Source of the DNA: Pseudomonadota bacterium
Lineage (GTDB): Bacteria > Desulfobacterota > Desulfovibrionia > Desulfovibrionales > Desulfovibrionaceae
Reading direction: 5' to 3'
Assembly: GCA_023403845.1 (NCBI GenBank)
Contig: JAEYDL010000018.1
Location: forward strand, 248,001-312,000
Length of the DNA stretch: 64,000 nucleotides
Under the pieces are notes generated by a model. That model saw only the letters and a list, made by a program, of their open reading frames with translations. It was not told where the DNA came from and searched no databases. Of the stretch, positions 53,591 through 62,447 are shown one piece after another. Within the stretch, counting starts at the first letter, position 1; each line of letters starts with the position of its first letter. The position numbers were made by a program, and so were the translations under genes.

Positions 53591-54268
53591 ATGCATACCT
53601 CTTTTCTGAAGATACTGACCGCCGCCAGCCTTGTGCTGTCCTGTTCACCGGCCTTCGCCGCGGACGACGCCCGACCTCCCCTGCTGGCGGCAGTCGATTC
53701 GGCTGGCGGATACGGCGCGCAAGTTCTTGAAAAGCTTGCCGGAGTCTGGCAGCCCCCCGCCGGAGTTTCCGGTGTCGTCACCATTTCCCTCCGCATCGGC
53801 AGCGACGGTCGTCCCCTGTATTGCGAACCTGTAAAATATTCCGGCAACGCACAGCTTGACGACTCCCCCTGCCAGGCCGCCCTGCACGCAGGGTCCTTCG
53901 GGCAGCCTCCATACGGAGCCATTACTCAGGTCTTCGTCACCCTGGCCACGGACCGTGCGGCGCTCCGGGCCTCGCCCCAGCCGGTCGAAGAGACGAAGCA
54001 GCGCAGCTACGCCGAAGAAATCATGTACCGGGCCAGACCCTACATCCAGATCCCTCAGGGAGTGGACGGAGAATTTGCGGTGGAACTTTCGTTGCACATC
54101 AATTCTGCGGGAACACTGGAAGAATTTTCCGTTCTGAAGTCCTCCGGACGAGCAGATCTGGACAATGCGGTCATTGCGGGCGTCACCAGAGAAGGCGTCA
54201 TTCCCGTACCTCCGGCAGGGAGCCCGGCTCAAAACGTGCGCCTCCTCTTTACCCTCAGGGGCAATTGA
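53591..54268 (+). CDS. Periplasmic protein with two TonB/TolA C-terminal-like domains
   Basis: A 225-residue protein with a signal peptide (about residues 1-23, cleaved after AFA). Two repeats are visible: GVVTISLRIGSDGRPLYCEPVKYSGNAQLDD (about 60-90) and FAVELSLHINSAGTLEEFSVLKSSGRADLDN (about 155-185), both with the beta-strand/turn/helix pattern of TolA domain III. It has no membrane anchor and no linker. It lies between tolA and tolB, so it probably interacts with Pal, TolB or TolA. Confidence 0.75.
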   Translation: MHTSFLKILTAASLVLSCSPAFAADDARPPLLAAVDSAGGYGAQVLEKLAGVWQPPAGVSGVVTISLRIGSDGRPLYCEPVKYSGNAQLDDSPCQAALHAGSFGQPPYGAITQVFVTLATDRAALRASPQPVEETKQRSYAEEIMYRARPYIQIPQGVDGEFAVELSLHINSAGTLEEFSVLKSSGRADLDNAVIAGVTREGVIPVPPAGSPAQNVRLLFTLRGN

Positions 54269-54347
54269 TCTAGTGTGCCCCTGTCGGGTTGCCCCAAGGT
54301 TCAGAAAGGCAACCGGTTCTTTAAACAACACAAAACACGAAAACGCC

Positions 54348-55676
54348 ATGAAAGCATTTCAGTTCACATTCGGAGTTCTTCTCCTGCTCGGCCTGCTGCT
54401 GTTCGGCACGACGGGCACGGGCCGCGCGGCCATGCAGATCGATATCTATGGTCCCGGCCAGAATATCGTCAATATGGCGATGGCCACGCCCCTGACCGGA
54501 CCCAGTACGCCTGCGACCGGACTCGGCGCTCAGCTTGATCAGGCCATTCGGGACAACCTGAGCTTCCTGCCCTTCATGCGCCTGACCGATCCCAAGGCTA
54601 TCCTCGGCGGCCCGGTGTTGCCCGGCTATCAGCCACCGAACGTGGACTTCAAACGTTTCCAGCTGGCGGGAGCGGACATGGTCATCACTGCAGGCTGGCC
54701 GCGCGGCGACAGTGCCGGTTCCACAGTGGAACTGCGTCTGTACGAAACCTATTCCGGGCAGTTCGTCTTCGGCAACGCCTACAGCGGCGTGGTCAAGGAT
54801 GAAATACAGGATGTGGCCGACCGTTTCTGTGCAGACCTCATGAAGGCGCTCACCGGCCACGGCGACTTTTTCCTGTCCACCCTCGCGTTCGTCAAATCCG
54901 GCAACGGCCGGTACAAGCGCGATGTCTGGCTGGTGAAACCTACCGGCAAGGGGCTGCGCAAGATCACCGACATTCCGGGAACGGCCATGTCTCCGTCCTG
55001 GTCGCTGGACGGTCGCTTCGTGGTGTTCAGCCATATGGACGAAAAGAGCCATGCCCTCGGCGTGTGGGACCGCCTGACCAACCGGGTGCAGCGCATCCGT
55101 TTCCCCGGCAACACTGTCATCGGCCCTGTCTTCACGCCCGACAACAAGGTGGCCGTGAGCCTCTCCACGGGCAAGTATCCGGATATCTTCCTGCTCAACC
55201 ACGCCTTCCAGAAGGAACGCACTCTGGAGGCGAGCGGTGCAATCAATGTTTCGCCCTCCTTTGATGCCAAGGGAACCAGAATGGCCTTCTGCTCCAGCAG
55301 ACTGGGCGGCCCCCAGATCTTTATGAAGGATATGGCGTCGGGGACCGTCACCCGCGTATCCAAGCAGGGTTCCTACAACTCCGAACCGAGCATGAGTCCT
55401 GACGGCACGCTGGTTGCCTTCTCCCGTCTCACCGATTCCGGAAACCGTATTTTTGTGCAGGATCTGCTGACCGGAACGGAACGACAGGTGACGTTCGGCC
55501 CGGGCAACGACGTACTGCCCGCATTCGCTCCGGACAGCTATTTTCTGGCCTTCACGTCCAACCGCAGCGGCCGCAACCAGATTTATTTGATAACCCGCCA
55601 TGGAGGCGATGCGAAGCAGGTTCCTACCGGCAGCGGCGATGCTTCTTTCCCCCGCTGGGGCGCCATCCCGCGTTAG
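54348..55676 (+). CDS. tolB: Tol-Pal system beta-propeller protein TolB
   Basis: Periplasmic protein that binds Pal. The 442-residue protein has a signal peptide (about residues 1-25), an N-terminal anticodon-binding-like domain (about 27-150) and a six-bladed propeller with repeated SPSWSLDGRFVVFSH, SPSFDAKGTRMAF, EPSMSPDGTLVAF and PAFAPDSYFLAF blades. The ATG at 54348 directly precedes the signal peptide, although the ribosome site is weak. Confidence 0.95.
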   Translation: MKAFQFTFGVLLLLGLLLFGTTGTGRAAMQIDIYGPGQNIVNMAMATPLTGPSTPATGLGAQLDQAIRDNLSFLPFMRLTDPKAILGGPVLPGYQPPNVDFKRFQLAGADMVITAGWPRGDSAGSTVELRLYETYSGQFVFGNAYSGVVKDEIQDVADRFCADLMKALTGHGDFFLSTLAFVKSGNGRYKRDVWLVKPTGKGLRKITDIPGTAMSPSWSLDGRFVVFSHMDEKSHALGVWDRLTNRVQRIRFPGNTVIGPVFTPDNKVAVSLSTGKYPDIFLLNHAFQKERTLEASGAINVSPSFDAKGTRMAFCSSRLGGPQIFMKDMASGTVTRVSKQGSYNSEPSMSPDGTLVAFSRLTDSGNRIFVQDLLTGTERQVTFGPGNDVLPAFAPDSYFLAFTSNRSGRNQIYLITRHGGDAKQVPTGSGDASFPRWGAIPR

Positions 55677-55740
55677 ATCGAAATGGACCTGACCTGTCGG
55701 AGATAATGGGGAAAATGTATTGGAAAGCGTGTACTCGCGC

Positions 55741-55769
55741 TTGACAATACCATGTGCCGGGACTAACCT
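55741..55769 (+). promoter_or_regulatory. Probable promoter of pal
   Basis: Perfect -35 TTGACA (55741-55746), 17-base spacer, TAACCT as a weak -10. It is 95 bases ahead of pal, in line with separate, stronger expression of this abundant lipoprotein. Confidence 0.55.
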
Positions 55770-55863
55770 TCGCCACTTGCGCACGGGATGTGTGCGCAAG
55801 GAAGAAGGAATTTCATCAACCGTTTTTCTGTGCGATAAACTCTATCGTCGCAGGAGGAAAAAA

Positions 55864-56355
55864 ATGAACACGTTTAAACGTTTGACTCTCGTGTTGGCTC
55901 TCGTTGTCGCTCTGGGCGCCGGTTTCGGTTGCGCCAAGAAACAGTCCGCTGCCGACCAGGCTCCTGTTGAAGCCGCCGATACCACCGACAATGCCGCTCT
56001 CGAACGCGCTGCCCAGACCATCACCGACGGCGTCGTCTACTTCGATTTCGACAAATTCGACATCAAGGGCGAATACCGTGACATGCTGCGCCAGAAGGCC
56101 GAAATCATGAAGGCCTATCCCAGCATCCGTGTGCGCATTGAAGGCAACTGCGACGCCCGCGGCACGCAGGAATACAACCTTGCCCTCGGTGAACGTCGTG
56201 CCCGCGCCGCCTATGAATATCTCGTCATGCTCGGCGTGAACCCCAACCAGCTCGAACTCATCAGCTTCGGCAAGGAACGTCCCGCCGTTGAAGGTACCGG
56301 TCCCGCCGTTTGGGCGAAGAACCGTCGCGACGACTTCCGCGTTATTGCGAAATAA
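55864..56355 (+). CDS. pal: Peptidoglycan-associated lipoprotein Pal
   Basis: Outer-membrane lipoprotein that ties the envelope to peptidoglycan. The 163-residue protein has a lipobox GAGFGC (Cys about residue 23) and an OmpA-like domain with VYFDFDKFDIKGEY, IEGNCDARGTQEYN, LGERRARAAYEYL and SFGKERP. AGGAGG precedes the ATG. It is the last gene of the tol-pal region. A hairpin (GCTCACGCCGT with ACGGCGTGAGC) 12 bases after the stop has no T-run. Confidence 0.96.
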   Translation: MNTFKRLTLVLALVVALGAGFGCAKKQSAADQAPVEAADTTDNAALERAAQTITDGVVYFDFDKFDIKGEYRDMLRQKAEIMKAYPSIRVRIEGNCDARGTQEYNLALGERRARAAYEYLVMLGVNPNQLELISFGKERPAVEGTGPAVWAKNRRDDFRVIAK

Positions 56356-56421
56356 GTTATGTTTTACCGCGCTCACGCCGTCCCCCGCCGTGGAACGGCG
56401 TGAGCCGCATTCCAATTGATA

Positions 56422-56498
56422 CGGAGCGTGGCGCAGTTTGGTAGCGCACCTGGTTTGGGACCAGGGGGTCGCTGGTTCGAATCCAGTCGCTCCGACCA
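56422..56498 (+). tRNA. tRNA-Pro (TGG)
   Basis: Full cloverleaf: acceptor stem CGGAGCG/CGCTCCG, D-arm, anticodon TGG at 56456-56458 in the loop TTTGGGA, T-arm GGTTCGAATCC and encoded CCA. Confidence 0.97.
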
Positions 56499-56504
56499 TT
56501 TTTT

Positions 56505-56531
56505 AAGGATTCCCATGCGGAATCCTTTTTC
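56505..56531 (+). terminator. Terminator after tRNA-Pro
   Basis: AAGGATTCC pairs with GGAATCCTT around CATGC and is followed by a short T-run. Confidence 0.85.
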
Positions 56532-56767
56532 ATTGTCCCTTTATCTTCCACAGCGATCCCTCAGGCGACGTCCTGCCCCCTTCCCTCTTGCAGGTCCCTC
56601 TTCCTCGTTCCTGTCCCGGGAAGGCCGTTCTCCCGGCTGCCGATGCATAAAGGGTCCGCCCCGGCTCTCTCCTCAGACAATTTCAGCGGCAAGAGGCACG
56701 GCGTGGATCCCGGGTGCCCTGTCCCCGGCTTTCGTTTGCCGGTGAAGTGTGATACAGGGCACGCATT

Positions 56768-57625
56768 ATGAGCGAATTTATCGGCATTATTGCAGGAAGC
56801 GGCCAGTTTCCCCGCATTGTGGCGGAAAACGCACGCGCCTCCGGGCATGGAGTAGCCATCTGCGGCTTCCAGGGCCATACGGACCCTGCACTGGCGGAGG
56901 CCGCGGATGCCTTCGCCATGTTCTATCTCGGCCAGTTCGAGAAGGTGATCGCCTTCTTCCGGGCGCACGGCGTCAGTCGGCTGTGCATGGCCGGAGCGAT
57001 CAGCAAGCCCAGAGCCCTTGATCTGCGTCCTGACATGCGCGCAGCCCGCATTCTCCTTTCGCTGCGAGGCAAGGGTGATGATGCTCTGCTGCGAGCCATC
57101 ATGGGCGAGCTGGAGCATGAAGGCTTCAGCGTCGTGCAGGCGTCGTCCTTCTCCAGAGAACTCCCCTGCCCCAAAGGCGTGCTCACCCGCCGCAGCCCCA
57201 CCCCGGAAGAGTGGGCGGACATCGCCTGGGGCTGGCCCGTCGCCGAGGCCCTCGGCCGTTTCGACATCGGTCAGAGCATGGTGGTCAAACAGGGTATCGT
57301 AGTAGCCGTGGAGTGTCTTGAAGGAACCGATGCCGCTCTGCGTCGCGGCGGTGAACTGGGCGGAACGGGTTGCGTGGCTCTGAAACGCTTCAAGCCGGGA
57401 CAGGACGACAGAGCAGACCTGCCCTCCGTGGGATTGTCCACCGTGCGCCTCCTGCTTGAATACGGCTACAGCTGCCTCGCCGTAGAAGCGGACAGGACGC
57501 TTTTCTTCGACCGGAAACAGGCTGTTGAACTGGCCGACGCACACAACCTCTGCATTGTCGCAGTAACCGAAGACGATATTCGCACCTTTTCGACGACGAA
57601 TGAACAGCGCAAGGAGAGCTTATGA
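56768..57625 (+). CDS. lpxI: UDP-2,3-diacylglucosamine pyrophosphatase LpxI
   Basis: Hydrolyses UDP-2,3-diacylglucosamine to lipid X in lipid A synthesis, the alternative to LpxH. The 285-residue protein has an N-terminal GIIAGSGQFPRIVAENA segment, AGAISKPR near residue 76 and a C-terminal catalytic domain with DIGQSMVVKQGIVVAVE and DLPSVGLSTV. Length and motifs match LpxI well. Its stop overlaps the next start (ATGA). Confidence 0.94.
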   Translation: MSEFIGIIAGSGQFPRIVAENARASGHGVAICGFQGHTDPALAEAADAFAMFYLGQFEKVIAFFRAHGVSRLCMAGAISKPRALDLRPDMRAARILLSLRGKGDDALLRAIMGELEHEGFSVVQASSFSRELPCPKGVLTRRSPTPEEWADIAWGWPVAEALGRFDIGQSMVVKQGIVVAVECLEGTDAALRRGGELGGTGCVALKRFKPGQDDRADLPSVGLSTVRLLLEYGYSCLAVEADRTLFFDRKQAVELADAHNLCIVAVTEDDIRTFSTTNEQRKESL

Positions 57626-58104
57626 GCAACGCGGATCGCTATAAGAAAGTCTACCCCGTGACCTGGGACCAGCTGCATCGCGACGCCAAGGCTCTCGCCT
57701 GGCGGCTGCTGGAAAAAGGCCCGTTCACCAGCATCATCGGCGTAGCCAGAGGCGGGCTTGTTCCCGCGGCCATCGTGGCCAGAGAACTGGATATCCGCAT
57801 GGTCGACACTCTGTGCATCTGTACCTATCAAAAGCGCGAGCAGACTGACGGAGAACAGATTCTGAAGGCAATCGAAGGGGACGGGGAAGGTCTTCTGATC
57901 ATTGATGACCTTGTGGATACCGGCAATACCGGGCGAATCATCCGCGACATGCTGCCGAAGGCGCATTTTGCGACGCTCTATTCCAAACCGGCAGGAAAGG
58001 CTCTGGTAGACACCTTCATTACCGAGGTAAGTCAGGATACATGGATCCTGTTCCCCTGGGACTCCGAAGTCCAGTATACCGCGCCGCTGGTGGAACAGAA
58101 ATAG
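57622..58104 (+). CDS. gpt: Xanthine-guanine phosphoribosyltransferase
   Basis: Salvages xanthine and guanine with PRPP. The 160-residue protein has IGVARGGLVPAAIVARELDI near residue 39 and the PRPP-binding loop LLIIDDLVDTGNTGR near residue 92; LFPWD near the C-terminus is typical of Gpt. The start overlaps lpxI, so the two are co-translated although their pathways differ. Confidence 0.93.
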   Translation: MSNADRYKKVYPVTWDQLHRDAKALAWRLLEKGPFTSIIGVARGGLVPAAIVARELDIRMVDTLCICTYQKREQTDGEQILKAIEGDGEGLLIIDDLVDTGNTGRIIRDMLPKAHFATLYSKPAGKALVDTFITEVSQDTWILFPWDSEVQYTAPLVEQK

Positions 58105-58212
58105 CGTCCTCCCACCAGCGAAACATCGCCGGCATAGCCGGGAACAGCGGAAAGTTTCCCACGGCGATGAACCGGCATGTTCACGAATATACCGGATGCC
58201 GCCTTTTCCCAT

Positions 58213-58257
58213 AAAAAAACAGAACCTGCGCCATATCCGGGCAGATTCTGTTTTTTT
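58213..58257. terminator. Bidirectional terminator between gpt and the porin gene
   Basis: AAAAAAACAGAA and TTCTGTTTTTTT arms with an inner CTGC/GCAG pairing. The A-run and T-run serve convergent genes on both sides. Confidence 0.82.
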
Positions 58258-58346
58258 GCGTTCTGTCACGGGACGTTCCGGCAGCGAGGAAGGGATTCGC
58301 CGCCGGACTGTCCGCAACTGTCAGGATACTCCCGGCATAGGGAAGC

Positions 58347-59825
58347 CTAGAAGGCGTACTGCATGTTGACGGCCGCCTTGTAGGCGTTCTTTTCTGTGCC
58401 GTTGATGACGTCGCCCCATACGCCGTCGTTCAGATCAAGACGCAGGTAACCCAGCTCCACGGCCAGGGCCAGATCCTTGTAAATCTGGTAACGGGTATCG
58501 AAGTTGACTTCCCAGGCAGCGTCCTTTTCCGTGAGATAGGTGGAACCCACCATATTGCTGTTCACGTCGGCATAGCTGGTGTGGAACGTCTTCATACCCG
58601 AACGGGCGGGCATGTTCTTGTCGTTGGTGCCCCGGTAGTAGCCGACCTGCACCGTGTGCGAGAGATCCTCGACGAAACTCAGATCCTTCAGCCGCAGCGC
58701 CACGCCCCAGGTGCCCACAGGACTGGTGGAAATCACATCGTCGGAAGAAATGCCGTAGCCTCCATCGAAGCCAAAGCTCGATCCCTGCCAGCCGCCGTCG
58801 ACGACGGGCATCCGCTCGGAACCATCATACGGGTTGCTGTTGTCGCCGGACCCGTACCACATGAGCAGACCGGGAGTCATGAAGTCGAGCTTGTATTCGG
58901 CCAGAGCGGTGAGCAGCCAGCCGCTGCGCTCAAGATCGATCCTTCTGCCGGTCGCGCCGTCAAAGTCTCCATACTGATGCGTACTGCCCATGTCCACGGA
59001 CCCGTAATTGAAGTCCGCGGCAAGACGCAGCGGTCCGAACATGGTCAGCTCTCCGGTCAGCCCCAGCCACCAGGCGTTCCCCCGGGACTTGCTGCCTTCC
59101 AGAGTCGCCAGATCAGCCCCGTAGGGGAGAACAGGAAGCATGCCCGCGCGCAGGTCGGACATGTCGCCCTGATCGGGGCCGCCGAGGCTGCGGCTGCCTA
59201 CAAAGCCGTACATGCCCCATGGAGTCACCTTCACGCCGTCGAAGGTAACCGGTACGCTTAACCCGACGAAGTCAAGCGCATTGTTCTGGTTATCCCAGCC
59301 GGAACGGTTGGAAAACTTCCTTTCGTTGTTATCGTTCTCCGCACGCAGCCAGAAAAGATTCGCACCGACGTTGTCGTTGAAGTCATAGCCGAGCACGATA
59401 CCCGCGCCGTCGCCGTCGAGCACGGCGGAACCGGCCACGAAACCGGGCATTACGAAGGGCTGGAGACCCATGCGGACCCGCAGATCCGTATCCGGCACCA
59501 CCCAGTCGATGTAGGCGTAACGCACTTCGACGTTGACGCCGTCCGTTCCGAGCGATCCACCCTGCGAGCTGTTGCCCCAGTTGATGTCTCCGATTTCAAA
59601 GGCCATCACGCCGCGCAGGCTCTCGGACGCCACAAGGTCGATCTGCGTGCGCAGACGCTGACGAGCCTTGAACCTGTCATTCGTCGAGCTCTTGTCAAAC
59701 GAGGCATCGGAATATTCAAAGTTGAAGTCCCATACGCCCTTTACCCGGGTATCCACAGCCGAAGCGTTCGAAACTGCCGAGCAGATCAGTCCGGCAGCCA
59801 GCAACAGGGTCACAATTCTCTTCAT
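58347..59825 (-). CDS. Outer-membrane porin of the Desulfovibrio homotrimeric type
   Basis: A 492-residue protein with a signal peptide (about residues 1-23, cleaved after ASA) and alternating beta-strand pattern throughout, ending in the aromatic MQYAF expected for outer-membrane barrels. The N-terminal VDTRVKGVWDFNFEY and the many Asp/Asn/Gly-rich turns match the large porins abundant in Desulfovibrio outer membranes. AAAGGAG precedes the ATG. The solute specificity cannot be read. Confidence 0.88.
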   Translation of the reverse strand: MKRIVTLLLAAGLICSAVSNASAVDTRVKGVWDFNFEYSDASFDKSSTNDRFKARQRLRTQIDLVASESLRGVMAFEIGDINWGNSSQGGSLGTDGVNVEVRYAYIDWVVPDTDLRVRMGLQPFVMPGFVAGSAVLDGDGAGIVLGYDFNDNVGANLFWLRAENDNNERKFSNRSGWDNQNNALDFVGLSVPVTFDGVKVTPWGMYGFVGSRSLGGPDQGDMSDLRAGMLPVLPYGADLATLEGSKSRGNAWWLGLTGELTMFGPLRLAADFNYGSVDMGSTHQYGDFDGATGRRIDLERSGWLLTALAEYKLDFMTPGLLMWYGSGDNSNPYDGSERMPVVDGGWQGSSFGFDGGYGISSDDVISTSPVGTWGVALRLKDLSFVEDLSHTVQVGYYRGTNDKNMPARSGMKTFHTSYADVNSNMVGSTYLTEKDAAWEVNFDTRYQIYKDLALAVELGYLRLDLNDGVWGDVINGTEKNAYKAAVNMQYAF

Positions 59826-60476
59826 TACAAACTCCTTTCGTCTTCAAAACAGGAAGGGGAGGCGGGCTGGCATCTTCCCCATGCCACCCTCGCCAAAGAC
59901 GTGCCGAAGGGGAGACGTCTTCAAGAGCATTGTCCTTGTACTGAAAAAATATTCAATTATTTGTACACATTTTATAAATTAGACCCAGATCTTCCCGACA
60001 GAGGCCGCAATAAGATCCGTCTAAGCGCGGTCCCGTCACGGGGGGGATGCCTCTTTGGTCCACGAAACGTCCCCTTGCGGTCGGATTCCCGGACAGGTTC
60101 TCCCCCAAAGCGCAAACCGGGGCCAAAATTTTTGACGAACTTGTCGATGCCTGCCGAGTGCCGAACGCGACGGAACCGAGCATCCCCCTTCCTTTCAGAT
60201 TTCGGCAAAGGCCGCTCCCGTGCCGGAAGCGTCAAGAGGCGCCCCGACCTCCTGATACTCTGGGCAACCTGCCCTTTCCGGAACGCCTCCGCCGGGCTTG
60301 CGCCGCCGCAATGCCGTCCATTCTCGAAGGAACGGGGTGGATATCGGCTTGCCTTACACCCTGCATCCGGGTAAATTACTTTGCTTGTCCGTAGTTGTGC
60401 CATATCAGCGCCCGCATGCCGGCTGCGGACCTTCCGCCGCTTCGGCGGTCTACTCCATCCAGCCCGGAAGGATACC
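59826..60476. other. Porin 5' region and intergenic stretch before aconitase
   Basis: About 650 bases. Next to the porin start, on the minus strand, two hairpins can be drawn: AAGACGT/ACGTCTT (near 59897-59923) and GGCAT/ATGCC (near 59862-59885). An AT-rich block at 59940-59985 probably carries the porin promoter. The rest (60000-60470) is GC-rich, with overlapping frames but no recognisable gene; an AAGGA ribosome site at the right end belongs to the aconitase gene. Confidence 0.45.
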
Positions 60477-62411
60477 ATGAATCTCACACAAAAAATCATC
60501 GCCAGTCATCTTGTTTCCGGCACCATGACGCCGGGAAGCGAAATCGGCCTGCATATCGATCAGACGCTCACCCAGGACGCCACAGGAACGCTGGCCTGGC
60601 TTCAATTCGAGGCCCTTGGCATTCCGCGCGTCAGAACGGACGTTTCTCTCAGCTATGTCGATCACAACACGCTGCAGATGAACTTCCGCAATCCGGACGA
60701 TCACCGATTTCTGAGAACGGCCGCGGCCAGATTCGGCGGCGTGTTCTCCCCCGCCGGCACAGGCATCTGTCACCAGCTGCATCTTGAAAATTTCGCCAAA
60801 CCCGGCGCGACGCTGGTCGGCTCGGACAGTCATACGCCCACAGCGGGCGGTGTCGGCTCGCTGGCCATGGGCGCGGGAGGACTTTCCGTAGCGCTGGCCA
60901 TGGCCGGCGAACCCTACTGTATCCCCATGCCCAGAATTGTCCGCGTCCTGCTGACAGGTTCCCTTACCGGCTGGGCGTCCGCCAAGGATGTCATCCTTGA
61001 GCTGCTGCGTATCCGCACAGTCAAGGGCGGCGTCGGTTGCGTTTTCGAATATGCCGGTCCCGGAGTCGCCACGCTTTCCGTTCCCGAACGGGCGACCATC
61101 GCCAACATGGGCGCGGAACTGGGCGCTACAGGAACCCTGTTCCCCAGCGACGGCGTCACTCGCGCCTTCCTGAAAAGCATGGGCCGGGAAGAAGACTGGA
61201 AGGAACTTGGTCCCGATGCGGACGCAACCTACGACGAGGAAGTTGTCATCGACCTTTCCGCTCTGGTTCCACTGGCCGCCCGGCCGCATATGCCCGATCA
61301 GGTGGTGCCCGTAGCCGAACTGGACGGTCTCTCAGTGGATCAGGTCTGCATCGGTTCGTGCACCAATTCCTCCTACGCTGATCTCAGGCAGGTCAGCCAG
61401 ATCCTGAGCGGCCATCGCGTCGATTCCGCTACGGACGTCATGCTTTCCCCCGGCTCCAAACAGGTGCTGACCCTTCTTGCCCGCGAAGGCATGGTAGAGC
61501 CTCTCCTGGCTTCCGGCGTACGCCTGCTCGAGTGCTCCTGCGGACCGTGCATCGGTTCCGGCGGCGCACCCGTGAGCGAGGGCGTCAGCGTGCGGACCTT
61601 CAACCGCAATTTCGAGGGACGAAGCGGCACAAGGGATGCCCGCGTGTTTCTGGTCAGTCCGCTGACCGCCGCACAGGCCGCCCTGAACGGCAAGTTCACC
61701 GATCCGTCCACCTGGGGTACCCCTCCGGCCCGGCCTGAACTGCCCGCCGAAGTTCCCTCCATCCGCCACCTGTTCGCCTTCCCGCCCGAAGACGGTTCCT
61801 CCGTGGAAATCCTGCGCGGTCCGAACATCGTGGCGCTGGAAACCTTTCCCAGACTGGACGCCGCCGGCGATGCGCTCGCTGCCGAAGTGGTCATCAAGGT
61901 GGAAGACGACATTACCACCGATCACATCATGCCCGCCGGCGCCGAAATTCTCGCTCTGCGCTCCAACATTCCGGCCATTGCCGAACATGTGCTGACGCGA
62001 GTGGACGAAGACTTCGTCAGGCGCGCCCGCGCAGTATCCGCCAGCGGGGGAAACGGCGTCATCGTGGCCGGGGAAAACTACGGACAGGGGTCCAGCCGCG
62101 AACATGCGGCCCTCGCGCCCCGGCATCTCGGCATCCGCGCGGTGCTTGCCAAGTCTCTGGCGCGCATCCACCGGGCCAACCTCGTCAATTTCGGCATTCT
62201 GCCCCTGAGCTTTGCCGACAAGGCCGACTACGCCAGAATACCGCAGGGTGCACGCATTGAAATTCCTCTGCGCGATCTTCGTCCCGGCGGGACCATGTCC
62301 ATACAGGTCGAGGGTGTCGGCGACATCGCCGTGAAAAACGACCTTTCCGCAGGCGAACTGGCCATCGTGCTCGCCGGAGGCCTGCTCAACAGCGTAAAAG
62401 AAAAAATGTAG
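60477..62411 (+). CDS. Aconitate hydratase
   Basis: Interconverts citrate and isocitrate with a [4Fe-4S] cluster. The 644-residue protein is of the shorter type common in anaerobes. Cluster cysteines lie in IGSCTNSSY (about residue 293) and in CSCGPCIGSGG (about 358-368). DSHTPTAGG and the C-terminal swivel-domain motifs DDITTDHIMPAG and GENYGQGSSREHAAL are intact. The ATG at 60477 has AAGGA upstream. A homoaconitase or isopropylmalate isomerase is less likely, because the two domains are fused and full-length. Confidence 0.94.
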   Translation: MNLTQKIIASHLVSGTMTPGSEIGLHIDQTLTQDATGTLAWLQFEALGIPRVRTDVSLSYVDHNTLQMNFRNPDDHRFLRTAAARFGGVFSPAGTGICHQLHLENFAKPGATLVGSDSHTPTAGGVGSLAMGAGGLSVALAMAGEPYCIPMPRIVRVLLTGSLTGWASAKDVILELLRIRTVKGGVGCVFEYAGPGVATLSVPERATIANMGAELGATGTLFPSDGVTRAFLKSMGREEDWKELGPDADATYDEEVVIDLSALVPLAARPHMPDQVVPVAELDGLSVDQVCIGSCTNSSYADLRQVSQILSGHRVDSATDVMLSPGSKQVLTLLAREGMVEPLLASGVRLLECSCGPCIGSGGAPVSEGVSVRTFNRNFEGRSGTRDARVFLVSPLTAAQAALNGKFTDPSTWGTPPARPELPAEVPSIRHLFAFPPEDGSSVEILRGPNIVALETFPRLDAAGDALAAEVVIKVEDDITTDHIMPAGAEILALRSNIPAIAEHVLTRVDEDFVRRARAVSASGGNGVIVAGENYGQGSSREHAALAPRHLGIRAVLAKSLARIHRANLVNFGILPLSFADKADYARIPQGARIEIPLRDLRPGGTMSIQVEGVGDIAVKNDLSAGELAIVLAGGLLNSVKEKM

Positions 62412-62447
62412 GGTAATCCCCGCAACAAACTCTGACCTGGAGCCGAC

